This document shows, one piece after another, positions 18,038 to 26,558 of a stretch of 64,000 nt of DNA. The stretch covers positions 1 through 64,000 of the forward strand of contig NZ_WJPO01000014.1 of assembly GCF_009649175.1 (NCBI RefSeq). The letters run 5' to 3'. The notes beneath the pieces are model-generated. The model did no database searches. It was not told where the DNA came from and was given only the letters and a program-made list of their open reading frames with translations. Source of the stretch: Rhodovulum strictum. Its GTDB lineage: Bacteria; Pseudomonadota; Alphaproteobacteria; Rhodobacterales; Rhodobacteraceae. Positions within the stretch are counted from its first letter, which is position 1; each line of letters starts with the position of its first letter. The position numbers and the translations under genes are program-made.

Positions 18038-18802
18038 ATGACCCGTTTCAAGGCTAGGACCGCGGCGATGGCCGTGGCTGCAACGCTCGGGGCCGCGACG
18101 GCTCCGGCGGCAGAAACGCCGGTCGATCCGGCACAGATCGCCCTCGGCAAGCAGGTCTTCGAGCGCAATTGCGTGCTCTGCCACCGCGAGACGGGCACCG
18201 GCCGTCCGCCCAACTTTCCGGCCCTGGCCGGGAACGACCGGCTTCAGGATCTGTTTCTCGTGGTGGCCAATGTACACGAGGGGCAGGGCTTCATGCCCCC
18301 CTTCCCGTCGCTTCGGATCGAGGACATCGCAGCCGTGGCAAACTATGTCCGCAATGCCTGGGGCAATGCCCATGGCGGGGCATCGCCGCTCGAGGTCGCG
18401 ACGATCATGGACAATCTGGACGGCGGTGGGGGAACCGCCTCGATCTGGGACGCGGTCTATACCGAGGCGCAGGCCGCCCGCGGCAGGGAGGTGTTCGCAG
18501 CGCCCTGCGGGCTGTGCCATGGCAGCAGACTCGACGGTGTGCCCGACGACAACGACATGGTGCCCGGACCGCCGCTGGCGCGGCACAAGTTCCTGCGCCA
18601 ATGGGACGGCCGGTCTCTGGGCGCGCTCTATTCCTATGCCAGCCTGACCATGCCGCAAAGCAATCCCGGCTCGTTGGCACGCGAGGATTACGTCGCGATC
18701 ATCGCCCTGATGCTGCAATCCTCTGGCGCACCGGCCGGAAACGAGGCCCTGCCAGACGATATCCGCGACCTCGCGCGTATCGTGATCGGCCCGAAACCCT
18801 GA
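18038..18802 (+). CDS. Diheme cytochrome c
   Basis: A 254-residue exported cytochrome with a Sec signal peptide (residues about 1-25, ending PAAAETP) and two CxxCH heme c sites: CVLCH near residue 46 and CGLCH near residue 159. Methionines in FMPPFPSLR and SYASLTMPQSNPG are candidate distal ligands. Two-domain cytochromes like this accept electrons from periplasmic dehydrogenases (alcohol, sorbosone and flavoprotein dehydrogenases). Its position 37 bp behind the preceding gene, with a GGGGGG-type purine tract as ribosome site, supports electron transfer from the Tat flavoprotein. Confidence 0.85.
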   Translation: MTRFKARTAAMAVAATLGAATAPAAETPVDPAQIALGKQVFERNCVLCHRETGTGRPPNFPALAGNDRLQDLFLVVANVHEGQGFMPPFPSLRIEDIAAVANYVRNAWGNAHGGASPLEVATIMDNLDGGGGTASIWDAVYTEAQAARGREVFAAPCGLCHGSRLDGVPDDNDMVPGPPLARHKFLRQWDGRSLGALYSYASLTMPQSNPGSLAREDYVAIIALMLQSSGAPAGNEALPDDIRDLARIVIGPKP

Positions 18803-18811
18803 GCCGCGACA

Positions 18812-19120
18812 ATGCTCGGGATGCTGCGTCACCTCCTACTGCTGATCGGTCTGCTGTCCATCGCTCCAATCCTGGCGCAGGCGGAAACCGGCGGCTTGAA
18901 CTGCCGGGCCGAAGGCTATGACGTCATCCTGCACAACGCAGGGGAACGCGCGCTTCCGGCAGGAACGGCGCTGGACTGGTCGCTGCCCCTGGCGCGGATC
19001 GGGGGACGCCACGTGCTGGACCGCGACCTGCCGCCCGACCGGGTCACGGTGCTGTCGGGCGCAACCCGGGCAACCTATCTGACAAAGCCCACGCCCTGCA
19101 CCGTGACGCTGCACGACTAA
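18812..19120 (+). CDS. Small secreted protein of unknown function
   Basis: A 102-residue protein with a clear N-terminal signal peptide (HLLLLIGLLSIAPILAQAE). The mature part of about 77 residues has two cysteines that could form a disulfide (NCRAEGYD and PTPCTVTL) and predicted beta strands. It starts 9 bp after the diheme cytochrome stop, so it belongs to the same operon. No family was recognised. Presumably a periplasmic accessory of the flavoprotein-cytochrome system. Confidence 0.65.
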   Translation: MLGMLRHLLLLIGLLSIAPILAQAETGGLNCRAEGYDVILHNAGERALPAGTALDWSLPLARIGGRHVLDRDLPPDRVTVLSGATRATYLTKPTPCTVTLHD

Positions 19121-19499
19121 CCTGGGCGGCTGAACTGGCCCCGTTTCGACCGGACGCTGAGGCTTAACCAAGCAGGTTTGTCTCAGCAGCCTGCCCCTGC
19201 ATCTGATCTGTCCCCCATTTCTGGAGACTCGGCACCCACCAACGGGGCACGCCCTCACGCCCGTTCGCAACGTCTGCCGGCGCGCGGGAACCTTCGACTC
19301 GCTGCTGCGCGTGCTTGTCCCGGACATGGCGGCATTCGACAGCTTCCATGACGAATTGACCGCGACGGTCAGGTTGCGCAACGTGAATTCCATCCTTGCG
19401 CTTGAAGCTTGCGAACCATCACCTCCCTGCCTCTGAGCGCGCCCGTGGCTGGTTGAGGACTGGCCCGCGAAGATCTGGTGCATCGCCGCGTAGCGCCGG
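19121..19499. other. Intergenic region between convergent operons with an Lrp relic
   Basis: It separates the end of the cytochrome operon from the end of the histidine-kinase gene. The only recognisable content is the Lrp/AsnC fragment at 19272-19436. No clear terminator was seen. Confidence 0.5.
19272..19436 (+). pseudogene. C-terminal fragment of an Lrp/AsnC-family regulator
   Basis: An open frame ending at a TGA at 19434 reads TFDSLLRVLVPDMAAFDSFH, then VRLRNVNSILALE. This matches the beta-alpha-beta core of the AsnC ligand-binding (RAM) domain, as in the intact Lrp gene at 50462 (YLLRVAVPDMEAFDAFYRRL). The DNA-binding half is missing and there is no start codon. Confidence 0.6.
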
Positions 19500-20840
19500 T
19501 CAGGCCTCGGAGGTCGGCGCAGGCAGATGGAACTGCGCTTCAAATCCGTCCACCGCGCCCGGCCTCGGCGACGCCAGCGTCAGCCTGCTTCCCGTGCGTT
19601 TCGCGATCGAGGCGACGATGTAAAGCCCGAGCCCGCTGCCGTTCGCCTGTTGCGCGCCACACTGGAAACGTTCTGTCAGGCGGGCCAGGCGATCCGGGTC
19701 CACGACCGGTCCATCGTTCGCCACGATCAAGTCGCCCCCCGGCGTCAGGAGAACCCCGACCTCTCCATGGGCTGCGCCATGTCGAAGCGCGTTCTCCACA
19801 AGGTTCCGGCAGACGATGCCCAAGGCGTCGGGGTCGATGGTCGACAGGACAGGGCTGTCGGGAAGGTCGAGCGCAAGGTCGGGCGCCTCGGGACTTCGCG
19901 CCATGTCCTCGATGACGATGCGCAGGGTCGCCCGGGTATCGTAGGCCGTTTCAGACTGAAGGCGTCCGCCCTCGGCGCGCGCCAGTTGCATGATCCGCTC
20001 GGTCCGGCGCGTCAGCCGTTTCAGCGCCTCCTCGATATCGGCCGCGCGTTGTGCGGCCGCCCTGTCCCCGGTTTCCGACCGCAGCCTCTGCGCCTGCGCG
20101 ATGGCGCCTGCCAGTGGCGTCCGAAGCTCATGGGCGGCGTTCGCCGCAAAGCTGCGCTCGGCCTCGAACGCCTCGCGCAACCGGGCCAGAAGGCTGTTCA
20201 GGGTTGCAGCCAGCGGGCCGATCTCCGTCGGCAGGTCGCCCGCGGGCACCTCCGAGAGGTCGCGGGCCCCGCGCGCCTCGAGACTTGCGCGAAACCGGCG
20301 CAGGGGGTCGAGGCTGAAGCGGACGGCCAGGATGATGGCTGCCAGAGCGACGGGCAGCACGATCAGCAGCGGCAGGCCGAGTCCCATCTGGATGTCCCGC
20401 AAGACCGATGCGCGATGCGCCAGCGGTTCGGCCACGGTGATGCGGATCGTCCCCTGGAGCGCCGCGTCGTTATAAGTCCGATGGGTCGCGGTCTGTCGAA
20501 ACCCCGGCCCGTCCCAGGGCGGGAACACGGCCGGATCAGCGGCATGGGATTGCAGGAGGATGCGCCCCTCGGCATCGCGGACGAGATAGGTGAAGAACTC
20601 GTCATGCTCGCGGATCGGCGCGAGGCGCTGGGTTACCCCCTGATCTTCCCGCCCGACGATGTCGGTCACCGCCAGCGGCAGGATGCGCTCTGCGGTTTCG
20701 CGAAGCGCGCTGTCGAAGACCTCGTCCATCTCGCCCCGGACGATCACCGCTGTGACCGTCGCGGCGGCGAGCCAGAGGACCGTCAGCACGAGGCCGAGCG
20801 ACAGGCCGAGCCGCGCCTGAAGGCTGGCGGGCCACCTCAT
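19500..20840 (-). CDS. Sensor histidine kinase
   Basis: A 446-residue membrane kinase. TM1 is at about residues 12-33, followed by a periplasmic sensor loop of about 130 residues, TM2 (LPLLIVLPVALAAIILA), a HAMP-like linker, the H-box FAANAAHELRTPLAGA carrying the phosphorylated His, an N-box NLVENALRHGA and the G-box GSGLGLYIVASIAKR. The architecture is that of QseC/PmrB-type kinases. Its ATG overlaps the response-regulator stop (ATGA). The pair is divergent from the PepSY/ferric-reductase locus, which it probably controls in response to a metal or redox signal (inference). Confidence 0.9.
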   Translation of the reverse strand: MRWPASLQARLGLSLGLVLTVLWLAAATVTAVIVRGEMDEVFDSALRETAERILPLAVTDIVGREDQGVTQRLAPIREHDEFFTYLVRDAEGRILLQSHAADPAVFPPWDGPGFRQTATHRTYNDAALQGTIRITVAEPLAHRASVLRDIQMGLGLPLLIVLPVALAAIILAVRFSLDPLRRFRASLEARGARDLSEVPAGDLPTEIGPLAATLNSLLARLREAFEAERSFAANAAHELRTPLAGAIAQAQRLRSETGDRAAAQRAADIEEALKRLTRRTERIMQLARAEGGRLQSETAYDTRATLRIVIEDMARSPEAPDLALDLPDSPVLSTIDPDALGIVCRNLVENALRHGAAHGEVGVLLTPGGDLIVANDGPVVDPDRLARLTERFQCGAQQANGSGLGLYIVASIAKRTGSRLTLASPRPGAVDGFEAQFHLPAPTSEA

Positions 20841-21496
20841 GGCTTGCCCAGCCGGTAGCCCATGCCACGCTCGGTCTCGATGATCGCGCTTCCAAGCTTC
20901 TTGCGCAGGCGGCTGACATGGACCTCGATGGTGTTGCTCTCGACCTCGGCATCGAAGGCGTAGAGCTTTTCTTCCAGCTGAACCTTGGACAGGAGCTGAC
21001 CGGGGCGCGCGAGGAAGGCCTCGAAAAGCGCCCATTCCCGCGCCGTCAGCGGCACGGGCTTGCCCTCCCGGTGCACGCTGCGCGCGGCGAGGTCGATATC
21101 CAGCGACCCATGGGTGACGATGGGGTTCGGATTGCCGCTGTAGCGCCGGGCGACCGAGCCGATCCGGGCCGACAGTTCGGACAGGTCGAACGGCTTCACC
21201 AGGTAATCGTCCGCGCCCGCGTTCAGCCCCTCGATCCTGTCCGACACCTGGTCGAGCGCGGTCAGGATGATCACGGGCGTCACGTCGCCCCGCGCACGCA
21301 TGGTCTTCAGAAAGCCGATGCCGCGGCCGTCGGGCAGCATCAGGTCCAGCAACACCAGGTCATAGGCGGCTCCCGCGATCGCATCCGCCGCCGCATCCAG
21401 CCGCGTGACCCAGTCCACCGACTGGCCGTCGCCGACGATCTGGTCCCGCACGGCGGCGCCCAGAACCGTGTCGTCCTCGATGAGCAGGATGCGCAT
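20837..21496 (-). CDS. OmpR-family response regulator (QseB/PmrA type)
   Basis: A 219-residue regulator. The receiver domain has acidic residues (LLIEDDTVLG), the phospho-acceptor Asp in DLVLLDLMLPDG and the conserved Lys in DDYLVKPF. A winged-helix output domain follows (LTAREWALFEAFLARPG, VSRLRKKLG, ERGMGYRLG). ATG at 21496 with an AGGAA site; an in-frame start 14 codons upstream lacks support. Paired direct and inverted CTGACG motifs upstream of the divergent PepSY gene and again upstream of the Asp-rich gene are plausible binding sites. Confidence 0.9.
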   Translation of the reverse strand: MRILLIEDDTVLGAAVRDQIVGDGQSVDWVTRLDAAADAIAGAAYDLVLLDLMLPDGRGIGFLKTMRARGDVTPVIILTALDQVSDRIEGLNAGADDYLVKPFDLSELSARIGSVARRYSGNPNPIVTHGSLDIDLAARSVHREGKPVPLTAREWALFEAFLARPGQLLSKVQLEEKLYAFDAEVESNTIEVHVSRLRKKLGSAIIETERGMGYRLGKP

Positions 21497-21540
21497 GGCC
21501 GGTTCGTTCCTTTCCCGATGACTCTGTATAATCCGCAAGG

Positions 21541-21590
21541 CTGACGCAAAGCTGACACCGCCGGGAACGGCGCTTCAGGCTGCCGTCAGG
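21541..21590. promoter_or_regulatory. Candidate response-regulator binding region
   Basis: CTGACGCAAAGCTGAC contains two CTGAC direct repeats with an 11-bp period, the spacing typical of OmpR-family sites. An inverted GCCGTCAGG follows at 21582. The same ensemble (CTGACGGCAAGCTGA then TGCCGTCAGG) recurs at 23373-23412 before another gene of the locus. Confidence 0.55.
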
Positions 21591-21640
21591 TTCACCGCGC
21601 ACAAGCAGCACCAAGATGGCCGCAACGAGGAGTTTGGCCC

Positions 21641-21955
21641 ATGAGGAAGACACTGACAATTCTGGGCATTCTCGTGCTGATGCCGGCAGGGATGGCGCTG
21701 GCCGACGATGATTGCTTCGTGCCGATGGCGGATTGGCAGCCCAGGGATGCGGTTGCGCGGCTGGCCGAAGAGAACGGCTGGACGGTGCGCCGCATCAAGA
21801 TCGACGACGGCTGCTACGAGATCGACGGCACCGATGCCGAGGGGCGCCGGATCGAGGTGACGGTCGATCCGGCAACGCTTGAGGTGATCGAGTTCGAATA
21901 CGAGGACGACGATGATCGACGGCACCGGGATCGGGAGGGACGAAGCCGTGACTGA
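21641..21955 (+). CDS. Small secreted PepSY-like protein
   Basis: A 104-residue protein with a signal peptide (TLTILGILVLMPAGMALA-DDD). Its PepSY-like domain (VARLAEENGWTVRRIKIDDG, YEIDGTDAEGRRIEVTVDP, EVIEFEY) ends in a charged acidic-basic tail (EDDDDRRHRDREGRSRD). Single PepSY proteins of this size sit beside membrane flavocytochromes and two-component systems, and are thought to act as periplasmic accessory or inhibitory domains. ATG at 21641 with ACGAGGAG. The stop overlaps the following reductase start by 8 bp, implying translational coupling. Confidence 0.78.
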   Translation: MRKTLTILGILVLMPAGMALADDDCFVPMADWQPRDAVARLAEENGWTVRRIKIDDGCYEIDGTDAEGRRIEVTVDPATLEVIEFEYEDDDDRRHRDREGRSRD

Positions 21956-23297
21956 TGTATCGGGCCGCACAAGAATGGTCTCCCTGACGCCGGGGCGCCG
22001 ATCCATGCCCGACACATCTGCCACGGGTGGCGTCATGACCCTGGGCCCCTTGCTGGTCGCGCTGCCGTGTATCCTGGCGGCTGCCATGGGATTCGTCACC
22101 TACGCGCCCTATGGCGCCGAGGCGGCCATTGGCATCGCCGTCGGGGCCGCGGCCGTCGTCGCGATGGGCGAGGCCCTGATCCTCGCGGCTCGCCCGCGCC
22201 TGCTGGAACCCGTGTTCGGCGGGTTAGACCGCATGTACGGTGTTCACAAGTGGCTGGGCATATCGGCGTTGATCCTGATGATCCTGCACGACCTCGTCGA
22301 ACCCGAGTTCGGCCGCCGGGTCCGCGAGACCGGGATGGGAGAGATCGCCGGCGACGCCGGAGAGCTCGTCTTCCACGCCCTGATCGCGCTGGTCGCGATC
22401 AGCTGGTTCCGGAGGCTGCCGTTCACCGGGCTGGAGATTCCCTATCAACTCTGGCGGTTCAGCCATCGCTTCATGGGCGTCCTGTTCGCCGTCGTCGTGT
22501 TCCACCAGTTTTTCATCGACGTGCCGGCCGGGGTGGACCCGTCGCTCTCGGTGCTCCTGAACGTATTTGGCCTCGCCGGGCTTTTCGCCTGGGTCCATAC
22601 CCAGTTCCTCGCGCCGCGTCTGCGGCGAAGGGACTTCACGGTCAGCGCGATCGGCCGCCACGGGGACACCACAGCGGTGACGCTGCGCCCCAAGGGGCGG
22701 GCCATGCGCTGGAGGCCGGGGCAGTTCGTCTTTTTCAGCGCGCCCGAGGCGGGGCTGTCCGAGCCGCACCCCTTCACGATTTCCAACGCCCCGCACCGCG
22801 ACGGCACGCTGACCCTTTCCATAAAGGGACTCGGCGGCTGGACCCGGCGTCTGCCCGGCGCGCTGCGCGAGGGAATGAGCGTGCAGGTCGAAGGCCCCTA
22901 TGGACGGTTCGATTTCCGCAGGGGCGGCACGCGGCAGATTTGGCTGGCGGGCGGCATCGGCATCACGCCGTTCCTCGCCTGGGCCGAGAGCCTGGCAGAG
23001 AGCGAACGGCGCGACATCCATTTGGTCTATTGCGTCCGCACGCCTGAAGAGGCGATCGGATTGGAGACCTTGCAGGTGGCGGCGCGCAACCCTGGATTCA
23101 GCTTCGAGGTGGTCGCGACCGCAGGTGATGGACGACTGACGGCCGACCGGCTGATCGCATCGGCCCCGTTCCCGGTCGGCGAGGCCGATCTCTGGTTCTG
23201 CGGCCCGACGGGTCTGAAAGACGGAATCCTCAAGGGCCTGGCGGCTCTGGGGCAGGCGCCGCGACGGGTACGCTTCGAGCATTTCGAGTTCGCTTGA
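21948..23297 (+). CDS. Ferric-reductase-like transmembrane oxidoreductase (FRD/NOX type)
   Basis: A 449-residue protein. The N-terminal half is a ferric-reductase heme domain of about six helices with paired histidines (MYGVHKWLG, LMILHDLVEP, FSHRFMG, VVFHQFF) that would hold two b hemes. The C-terminal half is a ferredoxin-NADP reductase-type FAD/NAD(P)H domain (RWRPGQFVFF, EPHPFTISNAP, GGIGITPFLAW, LWFCGPTGLKDG). It moves electrons from cytoplasmic NAD(P)H across the membrane. A GTG at 21948 with GGGAGGG upstream is preferred to ATGs at 21975 or 22005. The gene is followed by a hairpin terminator at 23342. Confidence 0.88.
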   Translation: MTDVSGRTRMVSLTPGRRSMPDTSATGGVMTLGPLLVALPCILAAAMGFVTYAPYGAEAAIGIAVGAAAVVAMGEALILAARPRLLEPVFGGLDRMYGVHKWLGISALILMILHDLVEPEFGRRVRETGMGEIAGDAGELVFHALIALVAISWFRRLPFTGLEIPYQLWRFSHRFMGVLFAVVVFHQFFIDVPAGVDPSLSVLLNVFGLAGLFAWVHTQFLAPRLRRRDFTVSAIGRHGDTTAVTLRPKGRAMRWRPGQFVFFSAPEAGLSEPHPFTISNAPHRDGTLTLSIKGLGGWTRRLPGALREGMSVQVEGPYGRFDFRRGGTRQIWLAGGIGITPFLAWAESLAESERRDIHLVYCVRTPEEAIGLETLQVAARNPGFSFEVVATAGDGRLTADRLIASAPFPVGEADLWFCGPTGLKDGILKGLAALGQAPRRVRFEHFEFA

Positions 23298-23341
23298 GGT
23301 GCAGCCCGTCCGGTCGACGGGCTGCAGCGCTGTGCGTGCCA

Positions 23342-23364
23342 CGCCCCGCCATCCCGGCGGGGCG
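23342..23364 (+). terminator. Rho-independent-like terminator after the ferric reductase gene
   Basis: A perfect 9-bp stem (CGCCCCGCC / GGCGGGGCG) with a 5-nt loop is followed by a short T-rich tail (TTCTCGTT). It lies 45 bp after the stop and directly before a repeated regulatory motif, separating two transcription units. The weak U-tract leaves attenuation as an alternative. Confidence 0.6.
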
Positions 23365-23372
23365 TTCTCGTT

Positions 23373-23412
23373 CCTGACGGCAAGCTGAAGCGGGAATCGC
23401 CGTGCCGTCAGG
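23373..23412. promoter_or_regulatory. Second copy of the CTGACG regulatory ensemble
   Basis: CCTGACGGCA (23373) and TGCCGTCAGG (23403) are perfect 10-bp inverted repeats. The left arm continues into AGCTGA, forming the same 11-bp-spaced direct repeat as at 21541. Position is just upstream of the Asp-rich gene at 23468. A shared response-regulator site is inferred. Confidence 0.55.
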
Positions 23413-23467
23413 AAGCCCTCAGGTCGGATCTCCAGATTGTCTCCAGCAGACAAAAGGAGACCCTGCC

Positions 23468-23830
23468 ATGAAGAAGACCCTGACACTTCTGGTCGCGTCC
23501 ACGGCGCTGACCGCCGCGATCGGCGTCCCCGCCTGGAGCGCGATGCAAGCCCCGTCCGACTTCCTTCGGCCCGTCGCTGCGCTCTTCGACGACGCCCCGG
23601 AAACCATGCCGCTCGTTCTCGCAAGCGACGATGACGACGACGATGACGACCGCTGGCGGGGCGGTTCGCGTCGCGGCCACGACGACGACGATGACGATGA
23701 CTGCGACGACGATGATGACGACGACGATTGTCAGGGCGGCGCCCGCAATCCCGCGCCCGCAGGCACGGTCGCCCCTCCGCAGAACGGCCTCTTCGGTAAC
23801 GGCGCCCCTCCGCAGGTTCAGGTGAACTGA
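23468..23830 (+). CDS. Secreted aspartate-rich protein, putative metal-binding
   Basis: A 120-residue protein with a signal peptide (TLLVASTALTAAIGVPAWSA). Its central block consists of three runs of seven or eight aspartates separated by W/R/G/H-rich and cysteine-containing linkers (DDDCDDDD, DDDCQGG). A Pro/Asn/Gly tail follows. Poly-Asp of this density would bind Ca2+ or Fe/Mn loosely; no enzymatic fold is visible. ATG at 23468 with AAAAGGAG. It starts a second unit of the locus behind the repeated regulatory motif. Not assignable to a named family; a periplasmic metal sink or donor for the neighbouring reductases is an inference. Confidence 0.7.
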   Translation: MKKTLTLLVASTALTAAIGVPAWSAMQAPSDFLRPVAALFDDAPETMPLVLASDDDDDDDDRWRGGSRRGHDDDDDDDCDDDDDDDDCQGGARNPAPAGTVAPPQNGLFGNGAPPQVQVN

Positions 23831-23867
23831 ACCGCTCCGAAGCCCCCTCCGAACAAGGATCATCACG

Positions 23868-24338
23868 ATGAAATCGCTTCTCGCAACTCTTGCGCTGACT
23901 ACGGCGCTGACACTTCCCGGTTTCGCCATGGCCCGGCCGGTCACGCTGACCACGATTCTCAACAACTACGGCGGCGACGGGGCCTATCTCGCGCTCTACG
24001 TTACCGACACCTCGGGCGCCTATGTCGGCAGCCTGTGGATGGCCGGCGGCAAGTCCAAGTACTACGAGCATCTGAGCGACTGGTACCGCGCCACCGGCGG
24101 CGATACCACTCAGGTGAACGGCATCACCGGCGCCAGCGTCGGCGCGGGCCGCACGCTCGAGATCACGCTCGACCTCGCCGACGCGCTCTTCGACGCGGGC
24201 TACACGCTCCACATCGACGCGGCCGTCGAGGACATGCGCGACAGCCCGAACGAGGTGGCCGTCCCGCTCACGACCGATGGCGCCGGCACGCCCGTGACCG
24301 GGCGCCGCTACATCGCCAGCTTCGCCTACGACATGTGA
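23868..24338 (+). CDS. DUF2271 domain protein, secreted
   Basis: A 156-residue protein with a signal peptide (LLATLALTTALTLPGFAMA). Its beta-rich domain has the DUF2271 segments NNYGGDGAYLALYVTD, YVGSLWMAGGKSKYYEHL, VNGITGASVGAG and an FAYDM C-terminus. DUF2271 genes typically lie next to PepSY-type membrane flavoproteins and ApbE, as here, so a role in periplasmic flavin or iron electron transfer is inferred. ATG at 23868 with AAGGA. It ends 12 bp before the next gene's ATG. Confidence 0.8.
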   Translation: MKSLLATLALTTALTLPGFAMARPVTLTTILNNYGGDGAYLALYVTDTSGAYVGSLWMAGGKSKYYEHLSDWYRATGGDTTQVNGITGASVGAGRTLEITLDLADALFDAGYTLHIDAAVEDMRDSPNEVAVPLTTDGAGTPVTGRRYIASFAYDM

Positions 24339-24350
24339 GGGGTGAGGGCC

Positions 24351-26558
24351 ATGATCCGTTCATTCCATCGCTGGCCGGGTCTTCTGGCCCTCGCGCTCGT
24401 CACGCTTCTCGCGCTCAGCGGCGCGGCGCTGTCGGTCTTCCCGGCGGGCGAGCGGATCGCCGCGCCGCAGGCCGAGGCCGGACTGACGGTTGCCGCGCTT
24501 GCGGAGCGCATCCAGGAGGTCCATCCCGGCGTCGAGCAGATCCGCCGGTCGCCCTCGGGCCGGATCACCGCCTACTGGTTCGATCAGGGCGCGCCCGGTG
24601 CCGCCGTGATCGAACCCGCGACCGGGCAGGACGTGGCTTCGGCCGACCCGAACCAACTCGAACGCTGGCTCACCAAACTTCATCGCTCGCTGTTCCTCGG
24701 TGACGGCGGGCGCATCGCCATGGCGGCGGGTGCGGCGGCGATGCTGGTCCTCTCGCTTTCCGGCGCGGCGCTGGTCGCGCGGCGTATGGGCGGTTGGCGG
24801 CACTGGTTCGCGCCTCTGCGGGGTTCCCTCCCGGGCAGGCTGCACGTCGAGATCGCCCGGATCGCCGTTTTCGGCCTCATTCTGTCCTCCACCACAGCCC
24901 TCTGGATGACGGCGTCCACCTTCGGCCTTCTACCCGACGGAGGCGCCATGCCAGCCGTCCCCGCCGAGGTCAGCGGTGAGACGGGGATCGCTCTGGACCA
25001 CATGGCCACGCTGCGGCAGACGCCCGTCGCCGAGCTGCGCGAACTGAGCTTTCCCTATCCCGGCGACGCGACGGACGTCTTCACGCTCAAGACCGACCGT
25101 GGCACCGGCTATCTCGACCAGGGCACCGGTGCGTTGCTGGCTTGGGCCGACCTGAGGGGATGGGAGCGCGTCTCGGAGACCATCTACATGCTGCACACCG
25201 GACAGGGCGCGGCGACGCTGGGCCTCGTCCTCGGGGCGATGGCGCTCGGCCTGCCCGCGATGGGCGCGACCGGCGTCCTGGTCTGGCTTGCCGGGCGGCG
25301 GGGGCGCCCGCGCATCCGGGGCAATCAGCCCGCCGGGCGCGCCGAGACGATCCTGCTCGTCGGCAGCGAGGGCGGCAGCTCCTGGGGCTTCGCCGCCACC
25401 CTGCACGCCGCGCTAACCCAGGCCGGACAGAGTGTCCATGTCGGCCCGATGTCGGGCTTCGCGCCAGACCGTTACGCACGGGCCGAGCGCATCATCGTGC
25501 TGGCCGCGACCTATGGCGACGGGGCGGCACCGACCTCTGCCAAGGGGTTCCTCGACCGGCTGAGCGCGCTCGATGACGCGCCGGACATTCCTCTCGCAGT
25601 GCTCGGCTTTGGCGACCGCAGCTTTCCGGCCTATTGCGCCTTCGCCAAGGCCGTTGCGGCGGCGGCGCAGGCAAAGGGCTGGCCCGAACTCATGCCGCTC
25701 GACACGATCGACCGCCAGTCGCCGCAGGATTTCGCGCGCTGGGGCAGCATGCTTGGCGAGGCGCTCGGGATCCCGCTGGAATTGTCGCACCAGCCCGTCC
25801 TTCCGACAACCGAGACGCTGACCCTCGTCTCGCGCCGCGACTACGGCGCCGACGTGCAGGCCCCGACCGCGATCCTCCGCTTTGCCCTGCCGCGCGTCTC
25901 GCTCTGGCAGCGGCTCACCGGGGCGGGTTTCGCACGGTTCGACGCCGGCGACCTGATCGGCATCCTGCCCGAGGGCAGCGCCCTGCCGCGGCTCTACTCG
26001 CTCGCCTCGGGCCGCCGCGACGGGTTCGTCGAGATCGTGGTGAAGAAACACCCCGGCGGCCTCTGTTCGGGCCAGCTCACGGCGCTGGAACCGGGCGATA
26101 CGGCGACCGCCTTCCTGCGCCGCAACCCCGGTTTCCGCCCCGGCCGCGGCCGGGCGCCGTTGATCCTGATCGGCGCCGGAACCGGAATCGGGCCGCTTGC
26201 CGGATTCGTGCGCGACAATGCGCGCCATCGGCCGATCCACCTTTTCTTCGGGATGCGCCACCCCGACAGCGACTTCTTCTACGGCGAGGAGATGCCCGCC
26301 TGGCAGGAAGAGCGTCGCCTGACCCGCCTCGTCACGGCCGTCTCGCGCGGGGCGCGCCCCCATTACGTGCAGGACGCGCTGCGCGGCGATGCCACCGAGG
26401 TGGCCCGGCTGATCCGCGGCGGGGCCCGCGTCATGGTCTGCGGCGGACGCGACATGGCGGCGGGCGTGGCCGATGCGCTGGCCGAGGTTCTGGCGCCGGT
26501 TGGGCTCACGCCCGCGGTCCTGAAGGCGGAGGGACGGTATGTCGAAGATATCTACTGA
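24351..26558 (+). CDS. PepSY-anchored flavodoxin/ferredoxin-reductase fusion (sulfite-reductase-flavoprotein-like)
   Basis: A 735-residue fusion. Residues about 1-325 form a PepSY-associated membrane module (SFHRWPGLLALALVTLL, LTKLHRSLFLG, SETIYMLHTGQ) with four helices. Residues about 330-480 are a flavodoxin-like domain (LLVGSEGGSSWGFAA, VLAATYGDGAAP, VLGFGDRSFPAYCAFA). The rest is an FAD/NADPH reductase domain (RLYSLASGRRDGF, GLCSGQLTALEPGD, IGAGTGIGPLAGFV, YVQDALRGD, CGGRDMAAGV, RYVEDIY at the end). Electrons flow NADPH to FAD to FMN to the membrane or periplasm. ATG at 24351 is preferred to a GTG nine bases earlier. It overlaps apbE by 20 bp. Confidence 0.87.
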   Translation: MIRSFHRWPGLLALALVTLLALSGAALSVFPAGERIAAPQAEAGLTVAALAERIQEVHPGVEQIRRSPSGRITAYWFDQGAPGAAVIEPATGQDVASADPNQLERWLTKLHRSLFLGDGGRIAMAAGAAAMLVLSLSGAALVARRMGGWRHWFAPLRGSLPGRLHVEIARIAVFGLILSSTTALWMTASTFGLLPDGGAMPAVPAEVSGETGIALDHMATLRQTPVAELRELSFPYPGDATDVFTLKTDRGTGYLDQGTGALLAWADLRGWERVSETIYMLHTGQGAATLGLVLGAMALGLPAMGATGVLVWLAGRRGRPRIRGNQPAGRAETILLVGSEGGSSWGFAATLHAALTQAGQSVHVGPMSGFAPDRYARAERIIVLAATYGDGAAPTSAKGFLDRLSALDDAPDIPLAVLGFGDRSFPAYCAFAKAVAAAAQAKGWPELMPLDTIDRQSPQDFARWGSMLGEALGIPLELSHQPVLPTTETLTLVSRRDYGADVQAPTAILRFALPRVSLWQRLTGAGFARFDAGDLIGILPEGSALPRLYSLASGRRDGFVEIVVKKHPGGLCSGQLTALEPGDTATAFLRRNPGFRPGRGRAPLILIGAGTGIGPLAGFVRDNARHRPIHLFFGMRHPDSDFFYGEEMPAWQEERRLTRLVTAVSRGARPHYVQDALRGDATEVARLIRGGARVMVCGGRDMAAGVADALAEVLAPVGLTPAVLKAEGRYVEDIY

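Noticed and set aside
23622-23740. Repetitive GATGAC/GACGAC tract considered as a repeat or CRISPR-like array
   Set aside because: It is in frame within a secreted protein and encodes poly-Asp; no spacer-repeat structure.
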